Positions 46,203 through 54,682 are shown, counted from the stretch's first letter. The stretch is DNA of 64,000 nt from Acidicapsa ligni (GCF_025685655.1 NZ_JAGSYG010000010.1:1-64000), one strand, 5' to 3'. Made by a program: numbers and translations. Notes: generated by a model from the letters alone, not told the origin.

Positions 46203-48617
46203 ATGAGGCCGTTTCTCTGGAAATCCCCATTTCGGACGCTTTGCGGCATGAATTCACGGCTGATGCCGGTGCTGGTTCTGGCGTTGCTGATTGCCGCCTC
46301 GGGCAGCACATTCGCGCAAACTCCCAGCCATTCAGCTAAGCACCATAAGGCCAAGTCGGCTGTAACTACCTCAAAAAGCACAAGATCAAAGTCCCGGCTA
46401 GCAGCTAAAACCAGAGGCAAAGCCAGGCATGTGTCCTCTGCGGAGCGTGCTGCTCGATCGGCCAAGTACAAGCAGGCATTCGTTGTCTCGACCGAACTGC
46501 GTCCTATGGCTCAACAACTTGCAGCCACCCGCACTGTGGCGGCGTATGCTGGCGTAGCAAGTTACGCTCGGCAGCACCAGGGAGAAGCAGCCTCAACAGC
46601 TTATCTCGCCCTTGGACATGCCTATCTGCTCGACAATCGCTTTGTGGAAGCCGCGTCGAATTTTCGCCAGGCACGTGCAACCGGGGATGCGCTGGCCGAT
46701 TATGCGGACTACCTGGGAGCCAAGGCTGAGCACGACGGCGGTAACGATCCGGCGGCAGAGAGCATCCTGAAGGGATTTGCGACCCGCAATCCGGACAGCA
46801 TTTTTACCGCCCAGGTGCCGGAACTTGAGGCCCAGGTGCTTCTCGGATTGAAGGATACTGCCGGTGCTCGTCGCGTGCTTGCGGCAGGAGACTTCGCGGC
46901 GAGCCGTCCCGGTTATCAGCTCGCGCTTGCCGAGGTTACTCAGGCTGAAGGTCAAACGGAGGAAGCAGGACGTCTTTACAAGCACATCCTGTTAACGTGG
47001 CCCATCAGCTTCGAAGCGCAGACATCTCGTACTCGTCTGACTTCGCTTGGGCTTGAGTCGACGCTTACGGCAGCCGAGTTGCGCAGCCTGGGGGACGCAT
47101 ATTACAAGGCTGGCCATTATGCAGAGGCCTCGGAACAGTATCATGCGCTCGCACGACAGATTAGTCCTGATACGGTGCAGCATGACAGCTTTGCAGTGGC
47201 AGCAGCGGCCTGCGATCTCAAGCTGAAGCGTCTTACAGTGGCCGAAGCTCAAGCTCTTGCAGCCACCAACGATGAGAATGGAGCGCGCCGGCTTTACCTG
47301 CTGATGGAACTCGCTCGCAATCGCGATGATCTCACGGCTCAGACCACCTATGTGGATCAACTGCGTAGCAATTTTCCGCGCAGCCAGTGGTTTGCAGAAG
47401 CGCTGTTTTCGAGTGGCAACATGTACCTGTTGCGCAAGGATTATCCGCGCGCGGTTTCTTATTATTACGATCTTGCGACGCAGTTTCCGCAGAACACCAA
47501 TGCAGCGGCTGCTCATTGGCGAGCTGGATGGTGGTCCTACAGGCAGGGGCAATACGAACAAGCCGCAAAGATATTTGAGGATCAGATTCGTCAGTATCCC
47601 GGCGCCAAGGAAACGGTGAGCGCTCTCTACTGGCGTGCGCGTCTCTACGAGCAGCAGGATCACCAGCCTGCAATGGCGGCTGCACACTATCGCACGTTGA
47701 TCGCAGCGTACTCACATTACTTCTATGCGCAGATGGCGAAGGAGCGGCTGGTGGCTCTTGGGGATGTCGCTCCTGCATCGGTGCCTAGACTTGAAAGCTA
47801 CGTCCCTGCGGCAATACCCAAGTTGGATACGACGGTGCCTGAAGGCGATCCACACCTTATCAAGGCTCATTTGCTGGTGAATGCGGGCCTAACGGAATAT
47901 GTTCCGCAGGAGATAGCGGCAGCCCCCGGAAGCTCTTCATGGAGTGGCATTGCAGAGGCGCAAATCTACGCGTCGTATGGAGAAACCTTCCGTGCCATGA
48001 GGGTTCTAAAGCACGCGCTTCCGTATGCGGCGTCCGCGCCTATCAAATCCATTCCGCTGGCATACTGGCGCATTCTATTTCCTGAGGTGTACTGGGATAC
48101 CATTCGCACCGAGTCTGCAAAGAATGGCCTCGATCCATACCTGGTGGCGTCGCTTATTCGACAGGAGTCGGAGTTCAACCCTGGCGCGATCTCTCATGCC
48201 AATGCGTATGGCCTCATGCAACTGCTTCCTTCTGTCGGCCGTCAACTGGCACGCGAAGAGGGTCTGGGCAGTATCGAACCGCGACAATTGCTCGATCCGA
48301 TTATGAATATTCGTCTCGGTACGCGCTATCTGCGTCAGACGCTGGACAAGTTCGGAGGAGTTACCGAGTATGCGTTGGCTGCTTATAACGCCGGTGATAA
48401 TCGAGTAGCGGACTGGCAAACAGCGGGGCCTTATCACGGCATCGATGAGTTCGTTGAGTCCATACCGTTCTCGGAAACACGCGATTATGTACAGGCAATC
48501 ATGCGGAACCAGGATGTCTATCGTGCTATCGATCAGTATGCGCAGACCAAGTCCTCATCCGCTCAATCGACGCAGGCAAGGACGGCGCAGCCAGAGAATC
48601 AAGTGGCACAGCAGTAG
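46203..48617 (+). CDS. slt: Soluble lytic murein transglycosylase, Slt70-like
   Basis: About 804 residues from the ATG at 46203; ATG 46248 would give a cleaner signal peptide (MNSRLMPVLVLALLIAASGS) and is an alternative. A long all-alpha superhelix of TPR-like repeats (about 90-590) precedes the C-terminal SLT domain, with catalytic Glu655 in LIRQESEFNPGAIS, AYGLMQLLPSVG, and YNAGDNRVADW. It cuts glycan strands in the periplasm to 1,6-anhydroMurNAc ends, the very products handled by the NagZ and AnmK enzymes encoded at 27-30 kb. A Lys/Arg-rich stretch after the signal peptide and a Gln/Ser/Ala tail are not part of the fold. Confidence 0.93.
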   Translation: MRPFLWKSPFRTLCGMNSRLMPVLVLALLIAASGSTFAQTPSHSAKHHKAKSAVTTSKSTRSKSRLAAKTRGKARHVSSAERAARSAKYKQAFVVSTELRPMAQQLAATRTVAAYAGVASYARQHQGEAASTAYLALGHAYLLDNRFVEAASNFRQARATGDALADYADYLGAKAEHDGGNDPAAESILKGFATRNPDSIFTAQVPELEAQVLLGLKDTAGARRVLAAGDFAASRPGYQLALAEVTQAEGQTEEAGRLYKHILLTWPISFEAQTSRTRLTSLGLESTLTAAELRSLGDAYYKAGHYAEASEQYHALARQISPDTVQHDSFAVAAAACDLKLKRLTVAEAQALAATNDENGARRLYLLMELARNRDDLTAQTTYVDQLRSNFPRSQWFAEALFSSGNMYLLRKDYPRAVSYYYDLATQFPQNTNAAAAHWRAGWWSYRQGQYEQAAKIFEDQIRQYPGAKETVSALYWRARLYEQQDHQPAMAAAHYRTLIAAYSHYFYAQMAKERLVALGDVAPASVPRLESYVPAAIPKLDTTVPEGDPHLIKAHLLVNAGLTEYVPQEIAAAPGSSSWSGIAEAQIYASYGETFRAMRVLKHALPYAASAPIKSIPLAYWRILFPEVYWDTIRTESAKNGLDPYLVASLIRQESEFNPGAISHANAYGLMQLLPSVGRQLAREEGLGSIEPRQLLDPIMNIRLGTRYLRQTLDKFGGVTEYALAAYNAGDNRVADWQTAGPYHGIDEFVESIPFSETRDYVQAIMRNQDVYRAIDQYAQTKSSSAQSTQARTAQPENQVAQQ

Positions 48618-48836
48618 GAATAGCAGGATTGCTCTACCGCAGGAACCTGCATCGATACTCCTGAGCTTGTATCGATTCTGGTTGACGAAAGCGTCTACAC
48701 AGGAAAGACTGAGTGCAAGTAAAGACTCAGGCATCACCGTAACAACGTTCCACTTCACGGCTCGCTGCGAACCACCCACTGTTGCGGCTTACCTTTTGGC
48801 CGCAATCCTGTCGAATTCACCCATACGGAGGGAAGA

Positions 48837-49100
48837 ATGACAGCAGAGTTGCAGTTCCTCGAAGCATGGATCCCGGACAAGATGGAACCAGGGACAGTCT
48901 TTCTTCTCGAAGGGCCAAACTCGCTTGGCCATAGCAATAATCCATTCGTTGCTGTGCTTGCGTGTCCAGGCTGCGGGACGGTCGGCCTGATCACTCGCAG
49001 GCAACTGCATGGCTTTGAAACCATGATCTGCGGAGGCGAAGAGTGCTCCGCTGAATTTGGCTTCGATGGAGATAGCATTCGCTACCGTGCGGCGCAATAG
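48837..49100 (+). CDS. Small zinc-ribbon-like protein, unknown function
   Basis: 87 residues with a strong ribosome site (GGAGGGAAG). Two Cys pairs, CPGCG near residue 43 and CGGEEC near residue 65, look like a rubredoxin-knuckle zinc ribbon; the region between is ITRRQLHGFETM. No signal peptide. No family recognised; a DNA- or protein-binding role would be a guess. Confidence 0.7.
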   Translation: MTAELQFLEAWIPDKMEPGTVFLLEGPNSLGHSNNPFVAVLACPGCGTVGLITRRQLHGFETMICGGEECSAEFGFDGDSIRYRAAQ

Positions 49101-49239
49101 AAGCTACGAACACGCACTGGCAAACTGACTATTACGTCTGATTACATCCGATGAAGGGTTTGTTGCCGGAAGGCCGAACCCTGAATTGGAACATTGTCAT
49201 TACCATTATGTCGCGGATGAAAATGACCGCGACCACACG

Positions 49240-49302
49240 CTGGTCAACCTGATTGGAGAGCATACCGATTACACTGGAGGAATTGTCCTGCAATGTGGAT
49301 TC
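49240..49302 (+). pseudogene. Galactokinase remnant (signature motif only)
   Basis: Reads LVNLIGEHTDYTGGIVLQ, very near the GHMP/galactokinase signature RVNLIGEHTDYNGGFVLP, inside an 84-codon open stretch (49186-49440) whose flanks match nothing in the family. About 20 codons of the roughly 380 expected survive. It is a gene scrap in a decayed patch before the tRNA. Confidence 0.6.
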
Positions 49303-49368
49303 GGATCTCCATTTGCGGAACTCGTGGGCTCTGGATGCTGGCGCTCTGACGGTATAGTAAATAGAAGA

Positions 49369-49407
49369 GCCCGGATGATGAGATCGGGAGACACAGCGGA
49401 CTTAAAA
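49369..49407 (+). pseudogene. 5' half of an intronless tRNA-Leu(UAA), degenerate
   Basis: Starts GCCCGGATG and runs through GGGAGACACAGCGGACTTAAAA, which follows the acceptor, D-arm and anticodon-loop order of the enterobacterial-type tRNA-Leu(UAA). The loop CTTAAAA carries anticodon TAA with no intron. The sequence then diverges, with no variable arm, T-arm or CCA found before 49458. It lies 51 bp upstream of the functional tRNA-Leu(UAA). Confidence 0.65.
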
Positions 49408-49457
49408 CTGTGTATGGCAGCTAGCTTGTTCTATGATTGAACAGGTAGCCACCTTCT

Positions 49458-49757
49458 GCGGGCGTGGCGAAATGGCAGACGCAGCGGACTTAAGCAAGCT
49501 TGAGTGCCCGCCAGGAAACTGGCGGTGCAGAACTGCTCAAAGTCGGGGAAACCTTATAAGGCAATCCCGAGCCAAGCCCGGAAACACTTCCGGGAAGGTG
49601 TAGAGACTAGACGGGCAGCACCTAAACCTCGTGTGAGGAATGGTGAAGGGATAGTCCAGACCACGAACTCGCCGCTGGCGGGGCGGCGAAAGCCGAAGTG
49701 GTATGAAAATCCGCAGGCCGCAAGGCCGTGAGGGTTCAATTCCCTCCGCCCGCACCA
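49458..49757 (+). tRNA. tRNA-Leu(UAA) interrupted by a group I intron
   Basis: Exons 49458-49491 and 49706-49757 join to an 86-nt class II tRNA. Acceptor stem GCGGGCG/CGCCCGC, D stem GCG/CGC, anticodon stem GCGGA/TCCGC with loop CTTAAAA (anticodon UAA), a long variable arm GGCC-GCAA-GGCC, T stem GAGGG/CCCTC with loop TTCAATT, discriminator A and an encoded CCA. The intron sits between U34 and A35, the position used by cyanobacterial and plastid tRNA-Leu introns. All stems pair without mismatch, so the spliced product should be functional. Confidence 0.95.
49492..49705 (+). ncRNA. Group I intron (IC3-like) in tRNA-Leu(UAA), 214 nt, no internal ORF
   Basis: The 5' exon ends in U paired to G in P1 (ACUUAAG/CUUGAGU, loop CAAG) and the intron ends in G (49705), as group I splicing requires. 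Seen: P2 CCGCCAG/CTGGCGG with GAAA loop (49508-49525); P3 CTGCTC (49533) with GGGCAG (49613); P4 TCGGG/CCCGA; P6a CCCGGAA/TTCCGGG (49577-49594); P7 ACTA (49606) with TAGT (49652); P8 CACC/GGTG and inner CCTC/GAGG; P9 ACCAC/GTGGT with a GAAA-capped hairpin. Core stretches such as CGGGGAAACC and CCGAGCCAAGCC closely match the Anabaena tRNA-Leu intron from memory, while P7 differs by compensatory change (Anabaena ACTC/GAGT). No homing endonuclease fits. Confidence 0.93.
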
Positions 49758-50037
49758 TACCTCTTATGTGTCGCACTAAGCGCGTTTAGCGGTGTGAATC
49801 CAGTTAGCGTATCGAGTTCTTTGGTCGCAGATACGACACGCACAGCGATCAGGCGGTTATTCTAGCGTCTTCCTTTTATCGATAAAAGCGCTTTAGCTGT
49901 ATTTTTTAGTGTTACTTAGTCGCATATCTGTTGCTATAAGTGGAAAAATTTCAATGTCAGATAACAGGTGTGTCTTGTGCGCGATTGGGTTAGTACCGTA
50001 TGCATTACGCACAAGCTGTCACACACTGCACATCGGT
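49758..50037. other. AT-rich spacer after the tRNA, with a 16-bp palindrome
   Basis: No gene seen. The perfect palindrome CTTTTATCGATAAAAG lies at 49873-49888 and shares its TTTATCGATAAA core with a site before the sugar dehydrogenase gene at 63163. T-rich runs follow (TATTTTTTAG). It may hold terminator and promoter elements. Confidence 0.5.
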
Positions 50038-50721
50038 TTAGATAGCCTCCATCCGTGATTGCGCGGTAGTTGTAGGAGATACGAAGGTTACCGGTTTTGC
50101 TTTCGACAGGGTAAATCTGACCATCGATTGCCGGGCCTGCCTCTTCGCTCTGAACAGCCTCGACTTCGCGGCGGAGACGGAAATCCCCTGTCGATTCGCG
50201 AGGTCCTTTACCGACAGTTCTTCGGCGAGTTGAAGCTCAAGCGACTCACGTAACGCCCAGGGCAGCAGCCTGACTGCACGGTTCAACTGCACAGACCTCT
50301 CTGTGGTAAGCGCTCGATGTTCGGGGTCGGGCGTCTCGTCGATTAGCTGAAGATTTGTAAGGATGCCCGATTCATACTCGGGCCCGATCGTAAACTCTAT
50401 TCGACCGCGTGTTTTCCGCAGCATCATGAGGGCAGTATTGATTGCAATCCGAGTAAGCCACGTTGAGAACTTTGATCTTCCATCGAATCCTTTCAGATGT
50501 ATGAAGGCCTTTAATGAGGCCTCCTGTAGCACATCCTCTGCGTCCTCGTGATTCCTCGTGATTCTCAGGACAGCGTGAAACACACGATGCGCGTGAAGCT
50601 GATACAGTTCTGCGAAAGCAGCCTTATCACCGTCTTTGGCCAGAGAAATCAATCTCTGCTCAGTACACAAAGTCAGGGAGGCCGTCTGCTCCTCTTCTCT
50701 CTCGCGGTATGTATTTCTCAT
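50038..50721 (-). CDS. ECF-type RNA polymerase sigma factor
   Basis: 227 residues from the ATG at 50721, picked for its ribosome site AAGGAGA; 14 upstream codons are rejected. Region 2 (DAEDVLQEASLKAFIHL, FSTWLTRIAINTALMMLRK) and region 4 (LPWALRESLELQLAEELSVKDLANRQGISVSAAKSRLFRAKRQ) are clear. No anti-sigma gene is adjacent, unlike the other two ECF genes here. A basic C-terminal tail of about 25 residues (RFTLSKAKPVTFVSP) is added. Nearby receiver-like, FixJ-type and phosphatase genes suggest a stress-signalling patch. Confidence 0.93.
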   Translation of the reverse strand: MRNTYREREEEQTASLTLCTEQRLISLAKDGDKAAFAELYQLHAHRVFHAVLRITRNHEDAEDVLQEASLKAFIHLKGFDGRSKFSTWLTRIAINTALMMLRKTRGRIEFTIGPEYESGILTNLQLIDETPDPEHRALTTERSVQLNRAVRLLPWALRESLELQLAEELSVKDLANRQGISVSAAKSRLFRAKRQARQSMVRFTLSKAKPVTFVSPTTTAQSRMEAI

Positions 50722-51160
50722 TAAGTCTCCTTGTTTTGGGTTCACCAGGGCTCGGTCACACATTCAGATCGCTCGATTCAGCGCTGAAGGTTGAAACACG
50801 ACCCGGTTACCGTATCTTGCGGGTAAGATCGACAGCGACCAGTCTGCGCGCACCGGTTATACAACGTTGTAATGCGTACATCTGAAGCAGGATGGCAATG
50901 ATGTTTAGAAGATGTATCACGATGCCTCCAGACCACTTGATTTCAAGTGCCTTACCCTCACCCTTAATTTCAGGATGGCAATTTTCACTGCAATGACACT
51001 GTGATCCTAACTCTGCGCCGGATTGCTGACTATTATGTCTTTCTATTGCTTTCGTGAGATCTGATCTCCTCTGCGGAACCTTATGGAAACATGTAATAGA
51101 CATCATTTCGATAGACCCCTAAGATCATCGCTATTAGTGCAGTTGCAGGAGGAAGATTAG

Positions 51161-51217
51161 ATGGAAGCACGCGATCACGTCATAGCCGTTTTTGATAATC
51201 ACGAAATAGCAGCCTAG
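51161..51217 (+). pseudogene. Truncated start of a general-stress-protein-like gene
   Basis: A very strong ribosome site (AGGAGGAAG, 51147-51155) leads into MEARDHVIAVFDNHEIAA and then a TAG. The sequence VIAVFDNHEIA resembles the first strand and helix of YflT/17M-type stress proteins, which continue with AxxAVxxL. The reading frame at 51240 (GFNIVGHSM) is reminiscent of the following strand. It may be a decayed gene, or an 18-residue leader peptide. The rest of 50722-51266 shows no gene. Confidence 0.4.
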
Positions 51218-51266
51218 GGATATCGTTTATCCAGGAATCGTGGGCTTCAACATTGTGGGACACTCT

Positions 51267-51722
51267 ATGGCCACAACCTATAATCACGGTGAGCAGGATG
51301 GTAAGAGTAGACGTACGGTCAATGGCTTTCATTACTCGTTTTGCGCGCGTTCAAACATTCTTGTAATTGGAACTGACAGAAAGAGACTCTCTTCCTATCA
51401 GCGGGTTGCGGATAAGCTTGGCTGCTGCGTTCACGCGAGTTCCTCGGCACATGATCTGCATCAGAAGTTGAGTGATCATCGAATAGGTCTTGTTATTGTG
51501 GATAGCCCGGCGATTTCTGCACTCCGCGAATGGACGATCCTGATGCAGGAATTTGAACAAGATGCTCGGCTTCGAATACTTGTCGTGTGTCAAAAAACAA
51601 TATCAACAAGATTTGTGCTGGCACTTGGCGCAATGGATTGTCTTGAACTTACTAAATCCAAAAGCGCCAGAGCATTATTGCCGTGGATAGATACTTATCT
51701 TCCTAGCTTGCAGAATTCGTAA
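51267..51722 (+). CDS. Receiver-domain-like single-domain protein
   Basis: 151 residues from the ATG at 51267 (a GTG at 51240 is in frame). After a basic N-terminal segment (GKSRRTVNGFHYSFCARS) the pattern is that of a receiver fold: strand NILVIGTDRKRL, helix, HQKLSDHRIGLVIVDSP with a possible phospho-acceptor Asp, then RLRILVVCQK and a closing helix (ALLPWIDTYL). The acidic pair normally after strand 1 is reduced to one Asp and the Lys is not certain, so it may be a degenerate, phosphorylation-independent receiver. No output domain. Confidence 0.6.
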   Translation: MATTYNHGEQDGKSRRTVNGFHYSFCARSNILVIGTDRKRLSSYQRVADKLGCCVHASSSAHDLHQKLSDHRIGLVIVDSPAISALREWTILMQEFEQDARLRILVVCQKTISTRFVLALGAMDCLELTKSKSARALLPWIDTYLPSLQNS

Positions 51723-51774
51723 ACTGCGGTGATCTATACGGAATAATCTATCTTGCAATGCTTGGGCCTTGGGT

Positions 51775-52509
51775 CTATCGGCCTTGACTGCTGGGCACTT
51801 TTACTTCTCGACCAATTTTCAGAACGCGCGTGGTACTTGTGATCGTATGCGGTGTGTACGATCCGCCCTTCTCGCACTCCTGGTTAAATGAATTTGCGTG
51901 CCTGACGCCCAGCTTTACTCCCATCCTCACCAGATCTGCCAGTGAATTTGCCTCCATTTTCCTCATGATCTGCGCACGATGAAGCTGCATCGTGATATTT
52001 GCTATGCCCAGGACAGAAGCGCCTTGCTTGACGAGCCACCCGCCCAAGACCAGCGGAAGCACCTCACGTTCGCGTCTCGTGAGCCGTTCATATCTGCGTT
52101 TGAGTTCCATGCGTTCAAACCGCCGTCCACGAATCTGCTTATTGCGCTCAAGCGCCTCATATACCGCGGATAGAAGCGGAATAAAACTGATAGGTTCTTC
52201 CAAAACCTCTATCGCTCCTTCTTTCATGGCTCGTACGGCACCGGAGATATCACGCGAATTGGTCACGAGAATCACTGTAGGGTGGGCTGGGCGCTCAGCC
52301 AGCCTGCGCAATGTGACGGAGATGCTATCGTGTTCCGGATGAAGGTTTGTGATCAGGCAGGAGGCCTCCGCTTCATCTGGCGTTGAAAAAAAATCTTCGA
52401 TGTCGGCATGATGCATCACGGACAGATGTTGCGCAGTAAGAAACTTCTCTAAGCGTTTTGTGCATTCGCTCGTTAAACCGGATATATGGACTGTGTGACT
52501 GGTATACAT
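51775..52509 (-). CDS. FixJ/NarL-type response regulator with LuxR HTH
   Basis: 244 residues from the ATG at 52509 (ribosome site AGGAGG at 9 bp). The N-terminal domain is a receiver with altered acidic pocket: CLITNLHPEHDSI replaces the usual strand-3 Asp region, while VILVTNSRDISGAVRAMKEGAIEVLEEPI keeps the strand-4 and Lys-Pro (here Glu-Pro) pattern. The C-terminal HTH (RYERLTRREREVLPLVLGGWLVKQGASVLGIA... MRKMEANSLADLVRM) is FixJ-like. The lost Lys before Pro suggests atypical control. A C-terminal extension of about 40 residues (GGSYTPHTITSTTRV) has no match. It faces away from the phosphatase gene. Confidence 0.85.
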   Translation of the reverse strand: MYTSHTVHISGLTSECTKRLEKFLTAQHLSVMHHADIEDFFSTPDEAEASCLITNLHPEHDSISVTLRRLAERPAHPTVILVTNSRDISGAVRAMKEGAIEVLEEPISFIPLLSAVYEALERNKQIRGRRFERMELKRRYERLTRREREVLPLVLGGWLVKQGASVLGIANITMQLHRAQIMRKMEANSLADLVRMGVKLGVRHANSFNQECEKGGSYTPHTITSTTRVLKIGREVKVPSSQGR

Positions 52510-53278
52510 ATTGAACATCCTCCTATTTAAAGAGGCCAGGTCAGTTGAACACGAAGTGCTCATACTGACTAAGTGCTGGCGTTAATGCTGGATACTGAGC
52601 GTGGCCGCCTCTGTCTGTTCGGCTTGGAACCGGGGAGTACAAATTTCGCGGTCAACTGATGTGTATCAATTCTTGTACCTGCACTGCACCATTCGATTGA
52701 TTAGTTTAGAGCCTGTGTTTTTCTGCAGGCCTCCACTTTGGGGGTCGGTCGCTTTGGCCACAAGAAGATTACGACGCGGAAAAAGGCCCTTTTCTGCGCT
52801 CCTCAGCTCGCATCGTCATCGGCCAGAATGCTCAAGAGATGCTCACACCACGTCGGCCTGTCCAGAGAAATGAATGCTGCGTGAAATTGGAAGAGTAGAT
52901 GTCGCCGCCTATAGAAACATACGATAGACCACGGCCTCCAATTTGGAATTTAATAGCGTTCAGGAGAGAACGAGAGATCGAATGAGCGAGCAGCTATAGC
53001 AACCACAAACCGTCGCCTGGCTCATGCGCCGCAAGCTGAACGGTCCAGCTATGCCTGCGGCAAAGATGTGACAGCAGCTTTGGACTCGTAGCGACCGCAG
53101 AGGTGGTCTCTTCCATCATCGCTCCGGGCGACGAGCGCCGGTCATCAGAGTAGTTGCGAGAACAGTTGGCTGCTTCAGCGGCAGGTCGTTTGTGTCCTTG
53201 CTCCAAGCAGACGAGCTCCAAGCGGACGAAGTGAGATATTCGCCCGCGAATCCAAACAACATGTCGAGGGGATTCACA
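52510..53278. other. Long spacer with a small ORF and a 15-bp tandem duplication
   Basis: No convincing gene in 769 bp. A 28-codon ORF (52899-52985, MSPPIETYDRPRPPIW...) has a fair ribosome site GGAAGA but no known relative. GCTCCAAGCAGACGA (53200-53214) is followed by GCTCCAAGCGGACGA (53215-53229), a tandem repeat with one change. The region likely holds promoters for the flanking divergent genes. Confidence 0.4.
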
Positions 53279-54682
53279 ATGTCTCTACAGGGCGAATTCC
53301 TGCTGGTGATGGCTGGAAGCGCTATCTTCACGGTGGGGCTGATATCTCTATGCGCTCATTTTTCCAGTTCATTGAAGAGGGAACGGATTCTGTTGTGGTT
53401 CGGCCTCTTCGCCGCGCCCTATGGCCTTGCTCTGGTGCTGCGCAGCGTCTTGATTCCAGTGCCCGACAGCCTTGATGAAATGTTGCTGGTTGTGGTGGTA
53501 AGGCTCATTGGCCTGGCTGCAATTATCCCAGCGCTTCTTCTTTTCCATGAGTTTTACGGGAAGGGCTGGCGACTCTCTTCGAAATGGGTCACTTCGATCT
53601 ACGCGCTGGCGGTAGTGTACGTCGTCGTCCTATTGACATTGCACGAGCGAACTTATGCAATACCGTCACCAGGAATCGCATTGGTGATTCTAGTGCCGCT
53701 CGTTCTGATTGTGGATCGCATTGCCGGCTACCAGCCCCCGCAGATTCGGGATCGGCCGGTTATCTTCGTAGGACAGGCGGTGTTCTTTCTGACCTTTGCT
53801 TACGATCACATATCGCACTTATGGGCAGGCAATATGAGGGCCATCTCGGAGCCTTTGGGCTTCATGATCCTGACCATATGTCTTGGTTATGTTGTGTCGC
53901 GACGTGTTGCTGCGAACGAAGCTGAATGGGTTTCCATGACGGACGAGATGCGGGCGGCGCGGAGAATTCAAACTGCGCTTTTGCCGCCGTCGATGCCATC
54001 TCTGACCGGTGTGTCAGTTGCTGCTCGCTATGCACCCATGACTGCCGTCGCTGGTGACTTCTATGGTTTTCCGCGTGTCAGTGAAAGCTCTGTCAATGAA
54101 GGCTCAATGGATATCATCGTGGCAGATGTCATGGGACACGGTGTTCCCGCTGCCCTGGTGGCGTCCATGGTCAAGGTCTGCGTATTTGCCGGAGCTCAGA
54201 ATGGCAAGAGGCCGGACAGTATTATTGGAGATCTAAACAGGACTCTCAGTCAGGAAGCGCCGGGCGAGTTTGCAACGGCAGTCTATGTATCTCTGAACGT
54301 GCAGAAGGGCGTTGGCTGGTATAGCTCGGCGGGCCACCCTGCACCGCTCATGTGGCATCGCAAATCGCAAACACTTGAGGCTCTGAATGTTTCCGGGCTA
54401 TTGCTCGGTGTCCGACAGGAAGAGTCCTTCACTACCAACCAGATTCAGTTTGAGCAAGGCGATCGACTTCTGCTCTATTCCGATGGACTGACAGAAGCGG
54501 AGAGTGCAGTGGGCCTGGACTTTGGAGATGCAAGGCTACCCAAAGTATTCGCGTTGTGGCAGGCATATACTGCGGAACAATTCGCCGATGCTTTGCTCAA
54601 AGAAGTGCTCACCTGGTCCGAGGATAACTCCGGACCGCACCAGTCGGACGACATCACGTTTATTGTCATCGATTTTGCGTGA
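53279..54682 (+). CDS. Membrane PP2C/SpoIIE-type serine phosphatase
   Basis: 467 residues from the ATG at 53279 (ribosome site GAGGGG); 29 codons upstream are open. Six or so membrane helices occupy residues 10-230, with no recognised sensor fold, then a linker helix (DEMRAARRIQTALLPPSMPSL) and the phosphatase domain with metal-binding Asp in VAGDFYG, VADVMGHGVPAAL, YSDGLTEAES and QSDDITFIVID. The fold matches RsbU/RsbP-type regulators of partner-switching. Its location near an ECF sigma gene and two receiver-like genes points to a signalling role, though no antagonist gene is visible. A perfect hairpin follows. Confidence 0.9.
   Translation: MSLQGEFLLVMAGSAIFTVGLISLCAHFSSSLKRERILLWFGLFAAPYGLALVLRSVLIPVPDSLDEMLLVVVVRLIGLAAIIPALLLFHEFYGKGWRLSSKWVTSIYALAVVYVVVLLTLHERTYAIPSPGIALVILVPLVLIVDRIAGYQPPQIRDRPVIFVGQAVFFLTFAYDHISHLWAGNMRAISEPLGFMILTICLGYVVSRRVAANEAEWVSMTDEMRAARRIQTALLPPSMPSLTGVSVAARYAPMTAVAGDFYGFPRVSESSVNEGSMDIIVADVMGHGVPAALVASMVKVCVFAGAQNGKRPDSIIGDLNRTLSQEAPGEFATAVYVSLNVQKGVGWYSSAGHPAPLMWHRKSQTLEALNVSGLLLGVRQEESFTTNQIQFEQGDRLLLYSDGLTEAESAVGLDFGDARLPKVFALWQAYTAEQFADALLKEVLTWSEDNSGPHQSDDITFIVIDFA

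Noticed and set aside
49504..49731. 75-codon open frame inside the tRNA intron
   Set aside because: It runs through the catalytic core and the 3' exon, so it is a by-product of the structured RNA; no LAGLIDADG or other endonuclease motif.
52601..52873. 90-codon plus-strand frame in the long spacer
   Set aside because: No ribosome site, no motif, and biased Arg/Ser/Cys composition.
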